Made by a program: the position numbers and the translations under genes. This document shows, in pieces, positions 33,331-42,554 of a stretch of DNA of 64,000 bases. The notes beneath the pieces were generated by a model. The model worked only from the letters and a program-made list of their open reading frames with translations. It was not told the origin of the DNA and did not search any database. Positions within the stretch are counted from its first letter, which is position 1. Each line of letters opens with the position of its first letter. The stretch comes from Aliishimia ponticola (GTDB lineage: Bacteria > Pseudomonadota > Alphaproteobacteria > Rhodobacterales > Rhodobacteraceae): positions 718,855-782,854 of the forward strand of contig NZ_SRKY01000002.1 in the NCBI RefSeq assembly GCF_004803475.1, written 5' to 3'.

Positions 33331-35952
33331 TCACTCTTTTTCAGCCACGTCTTTCTTTGCCGCAGCCTTTTTCGCGGCTGGCTTCTTGGCGGGGGCCTTT
33401 TTCTTGGCAGCGGGCTTCTTCTTTGCCGCGGTTTTCTTCTTGCCGCCGCCCTTCGATGCTTTGGCCGCGATCAGTTCAAGCGCCTGATCCAGCGTTACGG
33501 AATCGGGCTCCAACGTGTCGGGAAGAGTGGCATTGACCTTGCCCCACTTCACATATGGGCCATAGCGCCCCTTCATCACATTGATCGGGCCGCCTTCGTC
33601 CGGGTGCTCGCCCAGTTCCTTCAGCGGCGTGGCCGGGGCCGGTTTGCCGCGCTTCGGCTTGGCGGCCAGCACTTCGACCGCACGGTTCATGCCGATTTCG
33701 AAGACGTCCTCGATACTTTCGAGATTGGCATTGGTGCCGCCCCGATTGGAGATACTGTCCGCATGTTTCAGATAGGGACCATAACGCCCGATATTGGCCC
33801 AGATCATCACGCCATCATCCGGGTGCGGGCCGATCTCGCGGGGCAGGCTGAGCAGCTTCAGCGCCTGTTCCAGCGTCACTTCCTCGGGTGTCCAGCCTTT
33901 GGGAATCGATTGGCGCGGCGGTTTGGGCTGTTCTTCCGTCACGGCACCGCGCTGGGCATAGGGGCCGAACCGGCCCTTGAAGATCCGAATCTCGTCGCCG
34001 GCATCTTCGCCCAGCAGCTTGCCCTCGGGCGGGATCGCACTGTCATCTTCCATGCCCGGCGGGCCGAAGGGGCGCGTGTAGCGGCATTCGGGGTAATTGG
34101 AGCAGCCGATAAACGCCCCACCCGACCGCGCCGTGCGCATCGACAGGCGCCCTTCGCCGCAATTGGGGCAAAGGCGCGGATCACTGCCGTCTTCCTTGGC
34201 CGGGAAAAGATGCGGCTCCAGAACTTCGTTGATCTTCTCCAACACCTCGGTGATGCGCAGATCGGAGGTTTCCGCAATCGCGGCAGAAAAATCCTGCCAA
34301 AAGCGGTTCAACACATCTTTATAGTCACGTTCGCCTGCGCTGACGTCGTCCAGCTCTTCTTCGAGCGAGGCGGTGAAGTCATAGCCCACATAGCGGCGGA
34401 AGTAGTTTTCGAGGAACGCGATGACCAACCGGCCCTTGTCTTCGGGAATCAGGCGGTTCTTGTCTTTGCGGACATATTCGCGGTCCTGAATCGTGGTGAC
34501 GATCGACGCATAGGTCGACGGCCGCCCGATCCCAAGTTCTTCCATGCGCTTGACCAGCGTCGCTTCGGTATAGCGCGGGGGCGGCTGCGTGAAATGCTGC
34601 GCCGGGGTGACGCCGCGCTTTTCAGCCGGTTCCCCTTCGGAGATTTGCGGCAAGCGCTTGTCGTCATCATCAACGACCTCATCGTCGCGGCCTTCTTCAT
34701 ACACACGCATGAAACCGTCAAACAGCATGACCTGACCGGTGGCGCGCAGGCCAACCTCGCCATCGTCACTGCCGATCTCGACCGTTGTGCGCTCCATCCG
34801 GGCGCCTTCCATCTGGCAGGCCAGCGTCCGCTTCCAGATCAGATCGTAAAGCTTGCGCTGATCGTCTTCGGTCACCTTGATCGCCTTGGCGTCCAGCGTC
34901 ATGTCGGTCGGGCGAATACATTCGTGCGCTTCCTGCGCGTTCTTCGCCTTGTTCTTGTACATGCGCGGGGAGGACGGAACATATTCCGCGCCATAGCGGT
35001 CCTTGATCGCATCGCGGGCGGCATGCACGGCCTCGGGCGCCATGTCGATCCCGTCGGTTCGCATATAAGTAATGTAGCCTGCTTCATACAGACGCTGCGC
35101 CGCGCTCATGGTCTGGCGCGCACCCATGCCGAACTTGCGGCTGGCTTCCTGTTGCAGGGTCGAGGTCATGAATGGCGCAGACGGGTTGCGCGAGGCGGGC
35201 TTCGCTTCGACCGAGGTGATCTTCAGATCGCGCGAAGTGATCGCCTGCACGGCCATTTCGGCCTGCGTCTCGTTTTCGATATCGAATTTGTCGAGTTTCT
35301 TGCCCGCCAGCAGCGTAAGCCGGGCTTCGTATTCCTGACCGCGCGGAGTCGCCAGAACGGCGCTGACCGACCAGTATTCACGTGCGCGGAAGGCTTCGAT
35401 TTCCATCTCGCGCTCGACGATCAGGCGCAGGCAGACCGATTGCACCCGTCCGGCGGATTTCGCGCCGGGCAGCTTGCGCCAAAGCACCGGCGACAGGTTG
35501 AAGCCTACAAGGTAATCCAATGCGCGGCGGGCGAGATACGCCTCCACCAAAGGCATGTCGACCTGGCGCGGATGGGCCATCGCTTCGGCCACGGCATCCT
35601 TGGTGATGGCGTTGAAGGTCACGCGGCTGACCGGGGTGTCTTTCTTGATCGACCGGCGCTTGGTCAGCGCTTCTTGCAGGTGCCAACTGATCGCCTCGCC
35701 CTCGCGGTCGGGGTCGGTTGCGAGGATCAGTTCGCCATCTTCGGCCAGCGCGTCGGCAATGGCTTTGACGTGCTTTTTACTGTCGCTGGAGACTTCCCAA
35801 AGCATGTCGAAACTGTTGTCAGGATCAACGGAGCCGTCCTTTGGCGGCAAATCCCGAACGTGCCCGTAAGAGGCGAGGACGGTGTAATCCGGCCCGAGAT
35901 ATTTGTTAATTGTCTTTGCTTTAGCAGGAGATTCGACAACTACGACGGGCAT
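33331..35952 (-). CDS. topA: DNA topoisomerase I
   Basis: An 873-aa type IA topoisomerase. The TOPRIM domain starts at once with MPVVVVESPAKAKTINKYLG and contains ATDPDREGEAISWHL. The active-site region is EAGYITYMRTDGIDM with Tyr296 as the nucleophile; the usual Ser after MRTD is Gly here. A single four-Cys zinc motif follows (CPNCGEGRLSMRTA...CSNYPEC), then topoisomerase C-terminal repeats containing KGRFGPYAQ and KGRYGPYVKWG, and a Lys/Ala-rich tail of about 50 residues. The ATG at 35952 matches the family N-terminus; the frame upstream is spacer. dprA lies upstream on the same strand. Confidence 0.97.
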   Translation of the reverse strand: MPVVVVESPAKAKTINKYLGPDYTVLASYGHVRDLPPKDGSVDPDNSFDMLWEVSSDSKKHVKAIADALAEDGELILATDPDREGEAISWHLQEALTKRRSIKKDTPVSRVTFNAITKDAVAEAMAHPRQVDMPLVEAYLARRALDYLVGFNLSPVLWRKLPGAKSAGRVQSVCLRLIVEREMEIEAFRAREYWSVSAVLATPRGQEYEARLTLLAGKKLDKFDIENETQAEMAVQAITSRDLKITSVEAKPASRNPSAPFMTSTLQQEASRKFGMGARQTMSAAQRLYEAGYITYMRTDGIDMAPEAVHAARDAIKDRYGAEYVPSSPRMYKNKAKNAQEAHECIRPTDMTLDAKAIKVTEDDQRKLYDLIWKRTLACQMEGARMERTTVEIGSDDGEVGLRATGQVMLFDGFMRVYEEGRDDEVVDDDDKRLPQISEGEPAEKRGVTPAQHFTQPPPRYTEATLVKRMEELGIGRPSTYASIVTTIQDREYVRKDKNRLIPEDKGRLVIAFLENYFRRYVGYDFTASLEEELDDVSAGERDYKDVLNRFWQDFSAAIAETSDLRITEVLEKINEVLEPHLFPAKEDGSDPRLCPNCGEGRLSMRTARSGGAFIGCSNYPECRYTRPFGPPGMEDDSAIPPEGKLLGEDAGDEIRIFKGRFGPYAQRGAVTEEQPKPPRQSIPKGWTPEEVTLEQALKLLSLPREIGPHPDDGVMIWANIGRYGPYLKHADSISNRGGTNANLESIEDVFEIGMNRAVEVLAAKPKRGKPAPATPLKELGEHPDEGGPINVMKGRYGPYVKWGKVNATLPDTLEPDSVTLDQALELIAAKASKGGGKKKTAAKKKPAAKKKAPAKKPAAKKAAAKKDVAEKE

Positions 35953-36079
35953 AATCCGGGGCGACCTCGTTATTGAAACCAAAGGTGAGTCTATGGCGGC
36001 GGAACATGTGGTGGCGATTGCATGATTGTCAATGGCGTGGTTCGAACGCCCGATTTCTGGCGAGATGAGGCTGAGCGGG

Positions 36080-37273
36080 TCAGTTGCTCCGGCTGAGGAG
36101 CCCCCCGGAATGGCGCGTAATCTCACCGGACAGCTCGAGTTCGGTCAGCGCCGGGCTCAAACTGGCGGGCGTGGCCGCGAGGTCGCGGATCAACTGGTCT
36201 TCGGGCACAGGGGTGGGGCCGAGCCGGTCGAGAATCTGGCTGTGCAGTTTCGCGATGTCGGTGGCGATCGGCTTGGTGCGGATCGTTTCCGCGGTGCCGC
36301 TGGCGCGCGCGGAGGTCGGGGCGGGCAGGGGCCGCACGGGGTCGCCGCCGGCCAGTTTTTCCAAGCCGGGATGTGCCAGAGGGCCAAGCGCTTCGATCAC
36401 ATCCGCTGCCCGGCGGATCAAGGTGGCCCCGTCGCGGATCAGCATGTTGCAGCCTGCGGCACGGGCGTCGAACGGATGGCCCGGCACGGCCATGACCTCC
36501 CTGCCAAGATCGGCGGCGTCGCGCGCGGTGATCAGGCTGCCTGACTTGGCGGCCGCCTCGACCACGACGCAGGCGCGGCCCAACCCGGCGATGATTCGAT
36601 TGCGGGCCGGGAAATGGCGCGCCATCGGTTGCAGCCCCATCGGTTGTTCGGACAGGCGCAGCCCGTCCTTGGCGATGCGATCTGCCAGATCGGCGTTTTC
36701 GGCAGGGTATATAACGTCGACACCGCCTGCTTGCACCGCAATCGTTCCGCTGGGAAGGGCCGCCAAGTGGGCGGCGGCGTCGATTCCACGCGCCAGGCCC
36801 GACACCACCACATGACCTTCTTCGCCAAGTTCGCGTGACAGCGCCTTTGCCATGCGCGTGCCCAGTGACGACGCGTTGCGCGCGCCGACCAGCGAGATCA
36901 TCGGTTTGTTCAGCAAATCAAGCCGCCCCAGCGCCCAGAGAACCGGCGGCGCATCGGCAAGATCCGCCAGCGCGTCCGGATACCCGGCAAAGCCATGCAC
37001 CAGCAAGACGGCACCGGCGCGCGCACCGGCTTTCAATTCAGCGGCGATGACGCCCTCGGGGCAGATTTCGTAAGAAGAGACACCGGCGGCACGGGCGACG
37101 TCTGGCAAGGCGGCCAAGGCATCGCGTGCGCTTCCATGTTCGGCGCGTAATCTGTGGAAGGTGGTGGCCCCGACACGACGGGAGCGCAACAGGCGGAGGC
37201 TGGTGAACCGGATATCTTCCGTGGTGGGTGGGAGTGGGGGGTGAGTGGAAGAAGAAAAACTTTCTCCGGCCAT
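36080..37273 (-). CDS. dprA: DNA-processing protein DprA
   Basis: A 397-aa protein with an N-terminal SAM-like region, the Rossmann-fold DprA/Smf domain (MISLVGARNASSLGTRMAKALSRELG, VVSGLARGIDAAAHLAAL, RHFPARNRIIAGLG, VVVEAAAKSGSLITARDAADLGREVMAVPG), and a C-terminal winged helix. DprA binds incoming single-stranded DNA and loads RecA during natural transformation or uptake of gene-transfer-agent DNA. The adjacent topA is a conserved neighbour. The upstream spacer has a CtrA-like site and several dyads. Confidence 0.95.
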   Translation of the reverse strand: MAGESFSSSTHPPLPPTTEDIRFTSLRLLRSRRVGATTFHRLRAEHGSARDALAALPDVARAAGVSSYEICPEGVIAAELKAGARAGAVLLVHGFAGYPDALADLADAPPVLWALGRLDLLNKPMISLVGARNASSLGTRMAKALSRELGEEGHVVVSGLARGIDAAAHLAALPSGTIAVQAGGVDVIYPAENADLADRIAKDGLRLSEQPMGLQPMARHFPARNRIIAGLGRACVVVEAAAKSGSLITARDAADLGREVMAVPGHPFDARAAGCNMLIRDGATLIRRAADVIEALGPLAHPGLEKLAGGDPVRPLPAPTSARASGTAETIRTKPIATDIAKLHSQILDRLGPTPVPEDQLIRDLAATPASLSPALTELELSGEITRHSGGLLSRSN

Positions 37274-37292
37274 CCTCGCTCTCCAACCTGTT

Positions 37293-37433
37293 GCACCCTC
37301 ACTTTAGTGCGAAGGAGGTTAACAACCTCTAAACACGTACCTCACTATTTTGGGGGAGATTAAGGATGGCTAAGCCATTAATAAATATTAACGCTCGTAC
37401 AAAGCCCCGCAGGGTGACGCCAATTAGCGTCAC
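37293..37433. repeat. Cluster of short inverted repeats in the dprA-tldD spacer
   Basis: Five short dyads occur in 141 bp: GCAC/GTGC with a nested CACT-TT-AGTG (37293-37310), GAGGTT-AAC-AACCTC (37315-37329), ATGGC-TAA-GCCAT (37366-37378), TTAATA-AA-TATTAA (37378-37391) and GTGACGC-CAATTA-GCGTCAC (37414-37433). The spacer (37274-37471) is strikingly AT-rich compared with neighbouring genes. It could hold operators, a structured RNA or the tldD terminator. Confidence 0.55.
37319..37333. promoter_or_regulatory. CtrA-like site upstream of dprA
   Basis: TTAA-N7-TAAA at 37319-37333 differs by one base from the alphaproteobacterial CtrA consensus TTAA-N7-TTAA. It lies 46-60 bp upstream of the dprA start and overlaps the dyad GAGGTT-AAC-AACCTC (37315-37329). 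CtrA controls competence genes, including dprA, in Rhodobacter capsulatus and relatives (established), so the position makes sense, but a single near-match in AT-rich DNA is weak evidence. Confidence 0.4.
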
Positions 37434-37497
37434 TAAAATCACCTCAATTGTTAGTAAATATGCCCTGCGCGTTACGCGGCGGACCCTCCCACGGTGA
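37366..37497 (+). CDS. Possible 43-aa basic small ORF
   Basis: ATG at 37366 follows GGGGGAGATTAAGG, a strong ribosome-binding-site match, and opens a 43-codon frame (MAKPLININARTKPRRV..., ending TGA at 37495). The product would be very basic with no membrane segment. It uses AT-rich codons unlike its neighbours, and its last 26 bp overlap the 3' end of tldD on the other strand. Nothing else supports expression, so this is a candidate only. Confidence 0.2.
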   Translation: MAKPLININARTKPRRVTPISVTKITSIVSKYALRVTRRTLPR

Positions 37498-38896
37498 GTC
37501 CCCCGATCATCACGGTCGGTTGCCCCACGCCCACCGGCACCCACTGGCCCTGCTTGCCGCAATTGCCCATGCCCGGATCAAGCGCCATATCGTTGCCAAG
37601 CGCGCGAATCTGTTTGAGCGCGGTCGCGCCGTCACCAATAAGCGTTGCGCCCTTGACCGGTGCGCCGACCTTGCCGTTTCGAACGCGGTAGGCTTCGGTG
37701 CAGGAGAAAACGAATTTCCCGTTGGTAATATCGACCTGTCCGCCGCCGAAGCCGACCGCATAGATCCCGTCCTTGAGGTCGGCGACGATGTCTTCGCGTG
37801 TGGCGTCGCCGCCCAGCATGTAGGTATTGGTCATGCGCGGCATCGGCGCATGTGCATAGCTTTCGCGGCGGCCATTCCCGGTCGGGGTGACACCCATCAG
37901 GCGCGCGTTCTGACGGTCCTGCATATAGCCGACCAGCACACCGTCTTCGATCAGGGTATTCTTGCCGGAAGGCGTGCCCTCGTCATCGACGGTGATCGAT
38001 CCGCGGCGGTCGGGGATTGTCCCGTCATCAAGTACGGTCACGCCCTTGGCCGCGATTTGCTGGCCCATCAGCCCGGCGAAAGCCGACTCGCCCTTGCGGT
38101 TGAAGTCCCCCTCCAGCCCGTGGCCGATGGCCTCGTGCAGCAGGATGCCCGGCCAGCCCGGTCCAAGCACGACATCCATGACGCCAGCGGGCGCGGGTTC
38201 TGCGTCCAGATTCACAAGCGCGATTCGCAGCGCCTCGCGCGTTTTGGCTTCCCAGTCGGCGCGGTCGAGCACACCGCCTTCAAGAAGATAGCGCCCGCCA
38301 CCCCCGGCAGAACCGCTTTCGCGCCGGCCATTCTGTTCGACGATCACGGAGACGTTCAGCCGGGTCATCGGGCGGTCATCTGAAACCAGATGTCCATCGG
38401 GGCGCAGAATCACGACCTCCTGATGGCTGGCCGCGATAGTGGCGGAGACTTGAATTACCCGCGAATCCAGCGCGCGGGCGAAATCGTCGATTTCCCGCAG
38501 CGTTTCGACTTTGACGCCGAATTCGGTCCCGGCAATCGGGTCTGCATCCGTATAAAGCCGCCGGTTCGTCGCCTGCGGAGTATCCGCCAGCACGCCGCCT
38601 TGACCTGTCACGGCCAGGCGCACAGTCTCGCCCGCGCGTGCCAGAGCCGCATCGCTGAGTTCGGAGGAATGCGCATAGCCGACCGCTTCGCCGGACACGG
38701 CGCGCAGCCCAAATCCCTGCGCAGCATCGAAGCTTGCGGTCTTGAGCCGCCCGTCATCAAAGACCAAGGCTTCGGACCGCCGACGTTCAAGAAAGAGTTC
38801 GCCATCATCGGCGCCATCGGTGGCCGCGCGCAGCCGGGTCAGCGCGGCTTGCTTCTCCAGCGTGTCGGAAAACGGGTCAAACGGGGCGTCAGCCAT
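37472..38896 (-). CDS. tldD: Metalloprotease TldD
   Basis: A 474-aa member of the TldD/PmbA family. The zinc motif [16 protein letters not shown] contains the HExxxH signature, and the C-terminal [38 protein letters not shown] is the classic TldD ending. With TldE/PmbA (not in this window) it processes small peptides such as microcin B17 and the PqqA-type peptide class in other species. The length is normal. It stands divergent from the cytochrome oxidase cluster, with 189 bp between the starts. Confidence 0.95.
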   Translation of the reverse strand: MADAPFDPFSDTLEKQAALTRLRAATDGADDGELFLERRRSEALVFDDGRLKTASFDAAQGFGLRAVSGEAVGYAHSSELSDAALARAGETVRLAVTGQGGVLADTPQATNRRLYTDADPIAGTEFGVKVETLREIDDFARALDSRVIQVSATIAASHQEVVILRPDGHLVSDDRPMTRLNVSVIVEQNGRRESGSAGGGGRYLLEGGVLDRADWEAKTREALRIALVNLDAEPAPAGVMDVVLGPGWPGILLHEAIGHGLEGDFNRKGESAFAGLMGQQIAAKGVTVLDDGTIPDRRGSITVDDEGTPSGKNTLIEDGVLVGYMQDRQNARLMGVTPTGNGRRESYAHAPMPRMTNTYMLGGDATREDIVADLKDGIYAVGFGGGQVDITNGKFVFSCTEAYRVRNGKVGAPVKGATLIGDGATALKQIRALGNDMALDPGMGNCGKQGQWVPVGVGQPTVMIGGLTVGGSAA

Positions 38897-39085
38897 CGGT
38901 GCGGTCCCTTCATTGTGGTGGGTTCAGCAGAGCGCGTGCCGCAGAAAGCGGCTGTTTGCCGCAACTCACACTCTTTATCTTGTGGTCAGAATATGATTGT
39001 AAGCTGCACAGAATACAACGGGATGCACACTGCGATGTGGATGTGTCCTGAAACCAACAGTGATCACACAAGATCAGGACCGCAG

Positions 39086-39928
39086 ATGAACAAGCTACTC
39101 AAAGGCTTCAGCCTTCTGGCCGCTCTTGCCGCCGCCGCGCCCGCTCTGGCACAGGAAAACCTCCCGATCATCGGTACACCGCGCGACGGTGCGATGGGCT
39201 TCCAACCTGCGGCTTCGGAAATCGCACGGGATACGCAATGGCTCGACGGCATGATTCTCGTGATCATCACCGTGATCACGCTTTTCGTGACCGGGCTGCT
39301 GCTTTTTGTGATCGCGCGCTACAACAAGAAAGCGAACCCGAAAGCGTCCACATTCACGCACAACACGCCGCTTGAGGTTGCGTGGACAATCGTGCCGATT
39401 GTGATCCTCGTGTTCATTGGCGCCTTCTCCCTGCCGGTGCTGTTCAAGCAGCAGGAAATCCCCGAGGCTGACATCACCATCAAAGCGACCGGGTACCAGT
39501 GGTACTGGGGCTATGAGTATGTCGACCACGAATTCGCCTTCGACAGCTTCATGCTGGCGCGCGAAGATCTGGAAGAGGCGGGTTACAGCCAGTCTGAGTA
39601 TCTTCTGGCGACAGACACCGCCGTGGTCATCCCGGTTGGCGCAACAGTTGTTGTGCAGGTGACAGGCGCTGACGTGATCCACTCCTGGACCGTTCCGGCC
39701 TTTGGCGTGAAGCAAGACGCCGTACCTGGCCGCCTGGCCGAACTGTGGTTCGCCGCCGAGAAGGAAGGCATCTATTTCGGCCAATGCTCCGAGCTTTGCG
39801 GCAAGGACCACGCCTATATGCCGATCACCGTGAAAGTGGTCAGCCAAGAAGCCTATGATGCATGGCTGCAAGGCGCGATCGACCAGTACGCGGGCAAGCC
39901 GCTCGACTACGACGTGGCGTCGAACTGA
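39086..39928 (+). CDS. ctaC: Cytochrome c oxidase subunit II
   Basis: A 280-aa protein with a signal peptide (about residues 1-22, ending ALAQ), two transmembrane helices (about 58-82 and 98-120), and a cupredoxin domain holding the CuA centre. The ligand set is visible: His199 in [12 protein letters not shown] and C234-SEL-C238...H242...M245 in [15 protein letters not shown]. It receives electrons from cytochrome c in the aa3-type oxidase. AGGACCGC precedes the ATG; the frame is open far upstream but only this start gives a signal peptide. Subunit I (ctaD) is not nearby. Confidence 0.97.
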   Translation: MNKLLKGFSLLAALAAAAPALAQENLPIIGTPRDGAMGFQPAASEIARDTQWLDGMILVIITVITLFVTGLLLFVIARYNKKANPKASTFTHNTPLEVAWTIVPIVILVFIGAFSLPVLFKQQEIPEADITIKATGYQWYWGYEYVDHEFAFDSFMLAREDLEEAGYSQSEYLLATDTAVVIPVGATVVVQVTGADVIHSWTVPAFGVKQDAVPGRLAELWFAAEKEGIYFGQCSELCGKDHAYMPITVKVVSQEAYDAWLQGAIDQYAGKPLDYDVASN

Positions 39929-40002
39929 TCTGCGCCTGACGTTTCAGTTGAAACCCTGCAAGGGCCGCGTGTTCCGCACGCGGTTCCCAGCAAAGGAAAG
40001 CA

Positions 40003-40944
40003 ATGACCGAAGCAACTGACCTGAGCCGGGACTACGAGCCGACACTGGGCGACTATTTCGCGCTGCTCAAGCCGCGCGTGATGTCGCTGGTGGTTTTTAC
40101 CGCTTTGGTCGGGCTTCTGGCGGCGCCGGTGCCGATGCACCCGGTCGAAATCTTTGCCTCCATTCTGTTTATCGCGATCGGGGCCGGGGCCTCGGGCGCG
40201 CTGAACATGTGGTGGGACGCGGATATTGACGCGGTGATGCGCCGGACGGCCAAGCGCCCGATCCCCTCGGGCCGGGTCGAACCGGGCGAGGCGCTGGCCG
40301 TTGGTGTTGCGCTCTCCGGTCTGGCGGTTGTCATGCTGGGGCTGGCCGCGAATCTTCTGGCCGCCGCGCTGCTGGCCTTCACCATCTTCTTCTATGCCGT
40401 CGTGTATTCGATGTGGCTCAAACGTTCGACGCCGCAGAATATCGTGATTGGCGGCGCTGCGGGCGCGTTTCCTCCGATGATCGGTTGGGTTTGCGCAACC
40501 GGGTCTGTGACCATCGAAGCGTGGCTGATGTTCGCGCTGATCTTCATGTGGACGCCGCCGCATTTCTGGGCTTTGGCGCTGTTCATGCGGTCCGACTATG
40601 ATGATGCCGGCGTGCCGATGCTGACGGTTACGCACGGGCGGCCCGCGACGCGCAACCACATCCTAGTCTATACCGTTTTCCTTGCCGTCTTTGCGCTGGC
40701 CGCTGCGGCGACGTCCATCGGCGGTCCGATCTATCTGGCGGTTGCGGCGGTGCTGAACGCGCTGTTCCTCAAGGGGGCGATCGAGATTTGGCGCCGGGAT
40801 GAGGTGCAGGCGGAAGCCGATGATTACGCAGTCGAGAAAAGCTTCTTCAAGCTCTCGCTGCTCTATCTCTTCCTGCATTTCGGGGCGATCCTGCTGGAAG
40901 CAGCGCTGCGCCCGTTCGGCTATGGGGGCTGGGGATGGCTCTGA
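40003..40944 (+). CDS. ctaB: Protoheme IX farnesyltransferase (heme O synthase)
   Basis: A 313-aa polytopic UbiA-family prenyltransferase that adds a farnesyl chain to heme B to make heme O, the precursor of heme A. The first Asp-rich motif is NMWWDADIDAVMRRT; YSMWLKRSTPQNIVIGGAAGAFPPMIGW and a second acidic motif MRSDYDDAGVPML also fit CtaB/CyoE. About nine membrane segments are apparent. GGAAAGCA precedes the ATG. The stop lies 10 bp inside the next small gene, a coupling arrangement. Confidence 0.96.
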   Translation: MTEATDLSRDYEPTLGDYFALLKPRVMSLVVFTALVGLLAAPVPMHPVEIFASILFIAIGAGASGALNMWWDADIDAVMRRTAKRPIPSGRVEPGEALAVGVALSGLAVVMLGLAANLLAAALLAFTIFFYAVVYSMWLKRSTPQNIVIGGAAGAFPPMIGWVCATGSVTIEAWLMFALIFMWTPPHFWALALFMRSDYDDAGVPMLTVTHGRPATRNHILVYTVFLAVFALAAAATSIGGPIYLAVAAVLNALFLKGAIEIWRRDEVQAEADDYAVEKSFFKLSLLYLFLHFGAILLEAALRPFGYGGWGWL

Positions 40945-41102
40945 GCAAGGAACATGAGCTGCACCAGCGGCGCAAAGGGCGCAATATCGGCGTCGGTCTG
41001 CTGTTAGTCGGCTTCATCGTGCTGGTGTTCTCGCTGACCTTCGTGAAGGTGACGCGAGGCGATTTCGAACTTCCCAAGGCGGAACAAGAGGTGTCGCAAT
41101 GA
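40935..41102 (+). CDS. 55-aa single-TM oxidase-cluster protein (CoxF-like)
   Basis: A small ORF between ctaB and ctaG: MALSKEHELHQRRKGRNIGV, then a membrane helix of about residues 20-38 (GLLLVGFIVLVFSLTFVKV) and a short charged tail ending EQEVSQ. The start overlaps the ctaB 3' end by 10 bp and follows GGGGG; the stop overlaps the ctaG ATG (ATGA), so the gene is coupled on both sides. Small CoxF-type proteins occupy this place in other alphaproteobacterial cta operons (recalled). Its precise role in oxidase assembly is unknown to me. It is easily missed by length filters. Confidence 0.85.
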   Translation: MALSKEHELHQRRKGRNIGVGLLLVGFIVLVFSLTFVKVTRGDFELPKAEQEVSQ

Positions 41103-41674
41103 AACTGGAAGGCCCGCAGAAAACCGTTGTTCAATTGGTCGCTGTCATCGTGGTGATGGGCGGCCTGGCGTGGGCGTCGGTCCCGTTTTACGACTGGTTC
41201 TGCCGCGTTACCGGTTTCGGGGGCACCCCGCTGGTGGCCGAGGCGGGCGCCGATGAAATCCTCGATCAGACGATCAAGGTGCGCTTCGATGCGTCGCTTG
41301 AGCGCGGGATGCCGTGGGAATTCAAGCCGGTCCAGCGCGAGATGGAACTGCGCATCGGGGAAACCGGGCTTGCCTTCTACGAGGCGTATAACCCGAAGGA
41401 CGTTCCCGTCGCCGGTTCGGCCAGCTACAATATCGCACCCTATCAGGCGAGCGGGTTCTTCACAAAAATCGATTGCTTCTGCTTTGAAGAGCAAGTCCTG
41501 CAACCGGGTGAACGGGTGCAGATGCCGGTTACGTTCTATGTCGATCCGGAAATCGTCACCGACCGCGATGGCGAGCATGTGCATTCGATCACGCTTAGCT
41601 ATACGTTCTATGAAATCGATCTGCCCGAGGGCTTCGCCGCCCTTGATCAAGACACAACGACAGTGAAAAACTGA
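41099..41674 (+). CDS. ctaG: Cytochrome c oxidase copper chaperone CtaG (Cox11)
   Basis: A 191-aa protein with one N-terminal membrane anchor (about residues 10-28) followed by WASVPFYDWFCRVTGFGGTP, the Cox11 signature, and a periplasmic beta domain containing the copper-binding motif CFCFEEQ. It delivers CuB to subunit I. The ATG overlaps the stop of the 55-aa gene. It is followed by ctaE after 24 bp. The order ctaB-orf-ctaG-ctaE is typical of Paracoccus and relatives. Confidence 0.96.
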   Translation: MKLEGPQKTVVQLVAVIVVMGGLAWASVPFYDWFCRVTGFGGTPLVAEAGADEILDQTIKVRFDASLERGMPWEFKPVQREMELRIGETGLAFYEAYNPKDVPVAGSASYNIAPYQASGFFTKIDCFCFEEQVLQPGERVQMPVTFYVDPEIVTDRDGEHVHSITLSYTFYEIDLPEGFAALDQDTTTVKN

Positions 41675-41698
41675 CGCCAAAACCAAGAGGGATACGCC

Positions 41699-42505
41699 AT
41701 GGCGCATGTCAAAAACCATGATTTCCACATTCTGAACCCCTCCATCTGGCCCTTCGCCGGATCGGTGTCGGCGTTTGTGATGCTTTTCGGGGGCGTGCTC
41801 TGGATGCACGGCGTCACCTCGTTGATGTTCTTCGCTGGCTTTGTCGGCGTGCTCTACACCATGTTCGCGTGGTGGTCCGAAACCGTTGCCGAGAACAAGG
41901 CAGGCGATCACACGCCGGTCGTACGGATCGGTCTGCGCTATGGTTTCATCCTGTTCATCATGTCCGAAGTGATGTTCTTTGCCGCTTGGTTCTGGTCGTT
42001 CTTCAAGCACGTCATCTACCCGATGGAGACATATGCCGGCACCGAATATGTCGCGCCGAATATCCACGCGGTCGATGCGTTCCACCTGCCGCTGATCAAC
42101 ACGCTGATCCTGCTGCTGTCGGGCTGTGCCGTGACATGGGCGCACCACGCGCTGGTCCATGGCAATAACCGCAAGGACCTGATCAACGGTCTGGCCATTG
42201 GTATCTTCCTTGGGGCGATCTTCACCGTGCTGCAGGCCTATGAATACTATCACCTGCTGGCGCATGAGGAATGGCAGTTCGGCGGGGATGAGTTCTATTC
42301 GAACTTCTTCATGGCGACTGGCTTCCACGGTATGCACGTGATCATCGGCACGATCTTCCTGACGGTCTGCCTGATCCGCGCGATCAAGGGCCACTTCACG
42401 CCCGAACAGCATATCGGTTTCGAAGCCGCCGCTTGGTACTGGCACTTCGTCGACGTGGTGTGGCTGTTCCTGTTCTTCGCGGTTTACCTCTGGGGTCAGC
42501 CCTAA
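41699..42505 (+). CDS. ctaE: Cytochrome c oxidase subunit III
   Basis: A 268-aa integral membrane protein with seven membrane segments. Family blocks include [13 protein letters not shown] near the start, [23 protein letters not shown] with the conserved acidic residue, [19 protein letters not shown], and the C-terminal [25 protein letters not shown]. It supports proton uptake and the stability of the aa3 oxidase. The start has AGAGGGATACGCC upstream. A hairpin in the 105-bp spacer before surf1 may attenuate transcription. Confidence 0.97.
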   Translation: MAHVKNHDFHILNPSIWPFAGSVSAFVMLFGGVLWMHGVTSLMFFAGFVGVLYTMFAWWSETVAENKAGDHTPVVRIGLRYGFILFIMSEVMFFAAWFWSFFKHVIYPMETYAGTEYVAPNIHAVDAFHLPLINTLILLLSGCAVTWAHHALVHGNNRKDLINGLAIGIFLGAIFTVLQAYEYYHLLAHEEWQFGGDEFYSNFFMATGFHGMHVIIGTIFLTVCLIRAIKGHFTPEQHIGFEAAAWYWHFVDVVWLFLFFAVYLWGQP

Positions 42506-42554
42506 GGGTCTTTCATCCTCTTGGCATTGCCGGGGGGGAGGGCTAACACATGCA

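Noticed and set aside
33604-35976. A 790-codon plus-strand open frame opposite topA
   Set aside because: It lies wholly antisense to a certain topA gene. Long open antisense frames are expected in high-GC DNA because the codon pattern avoids stops in one opposing frame; the protein has low-complexity His/Arg-rich composition and no domain.
37329-37472. A hydrophobic minus-strand frame in the dprA-tldD spacer (…YLLTIEVILVTLIGVTL…)
   Set aside because: AT-rich DNA naturally translates into Leu/Ile/Val-rich peptides. There is no good start or ribosome-binding site, and the apparent upstream codons belong to an overlapping frame of tldD.
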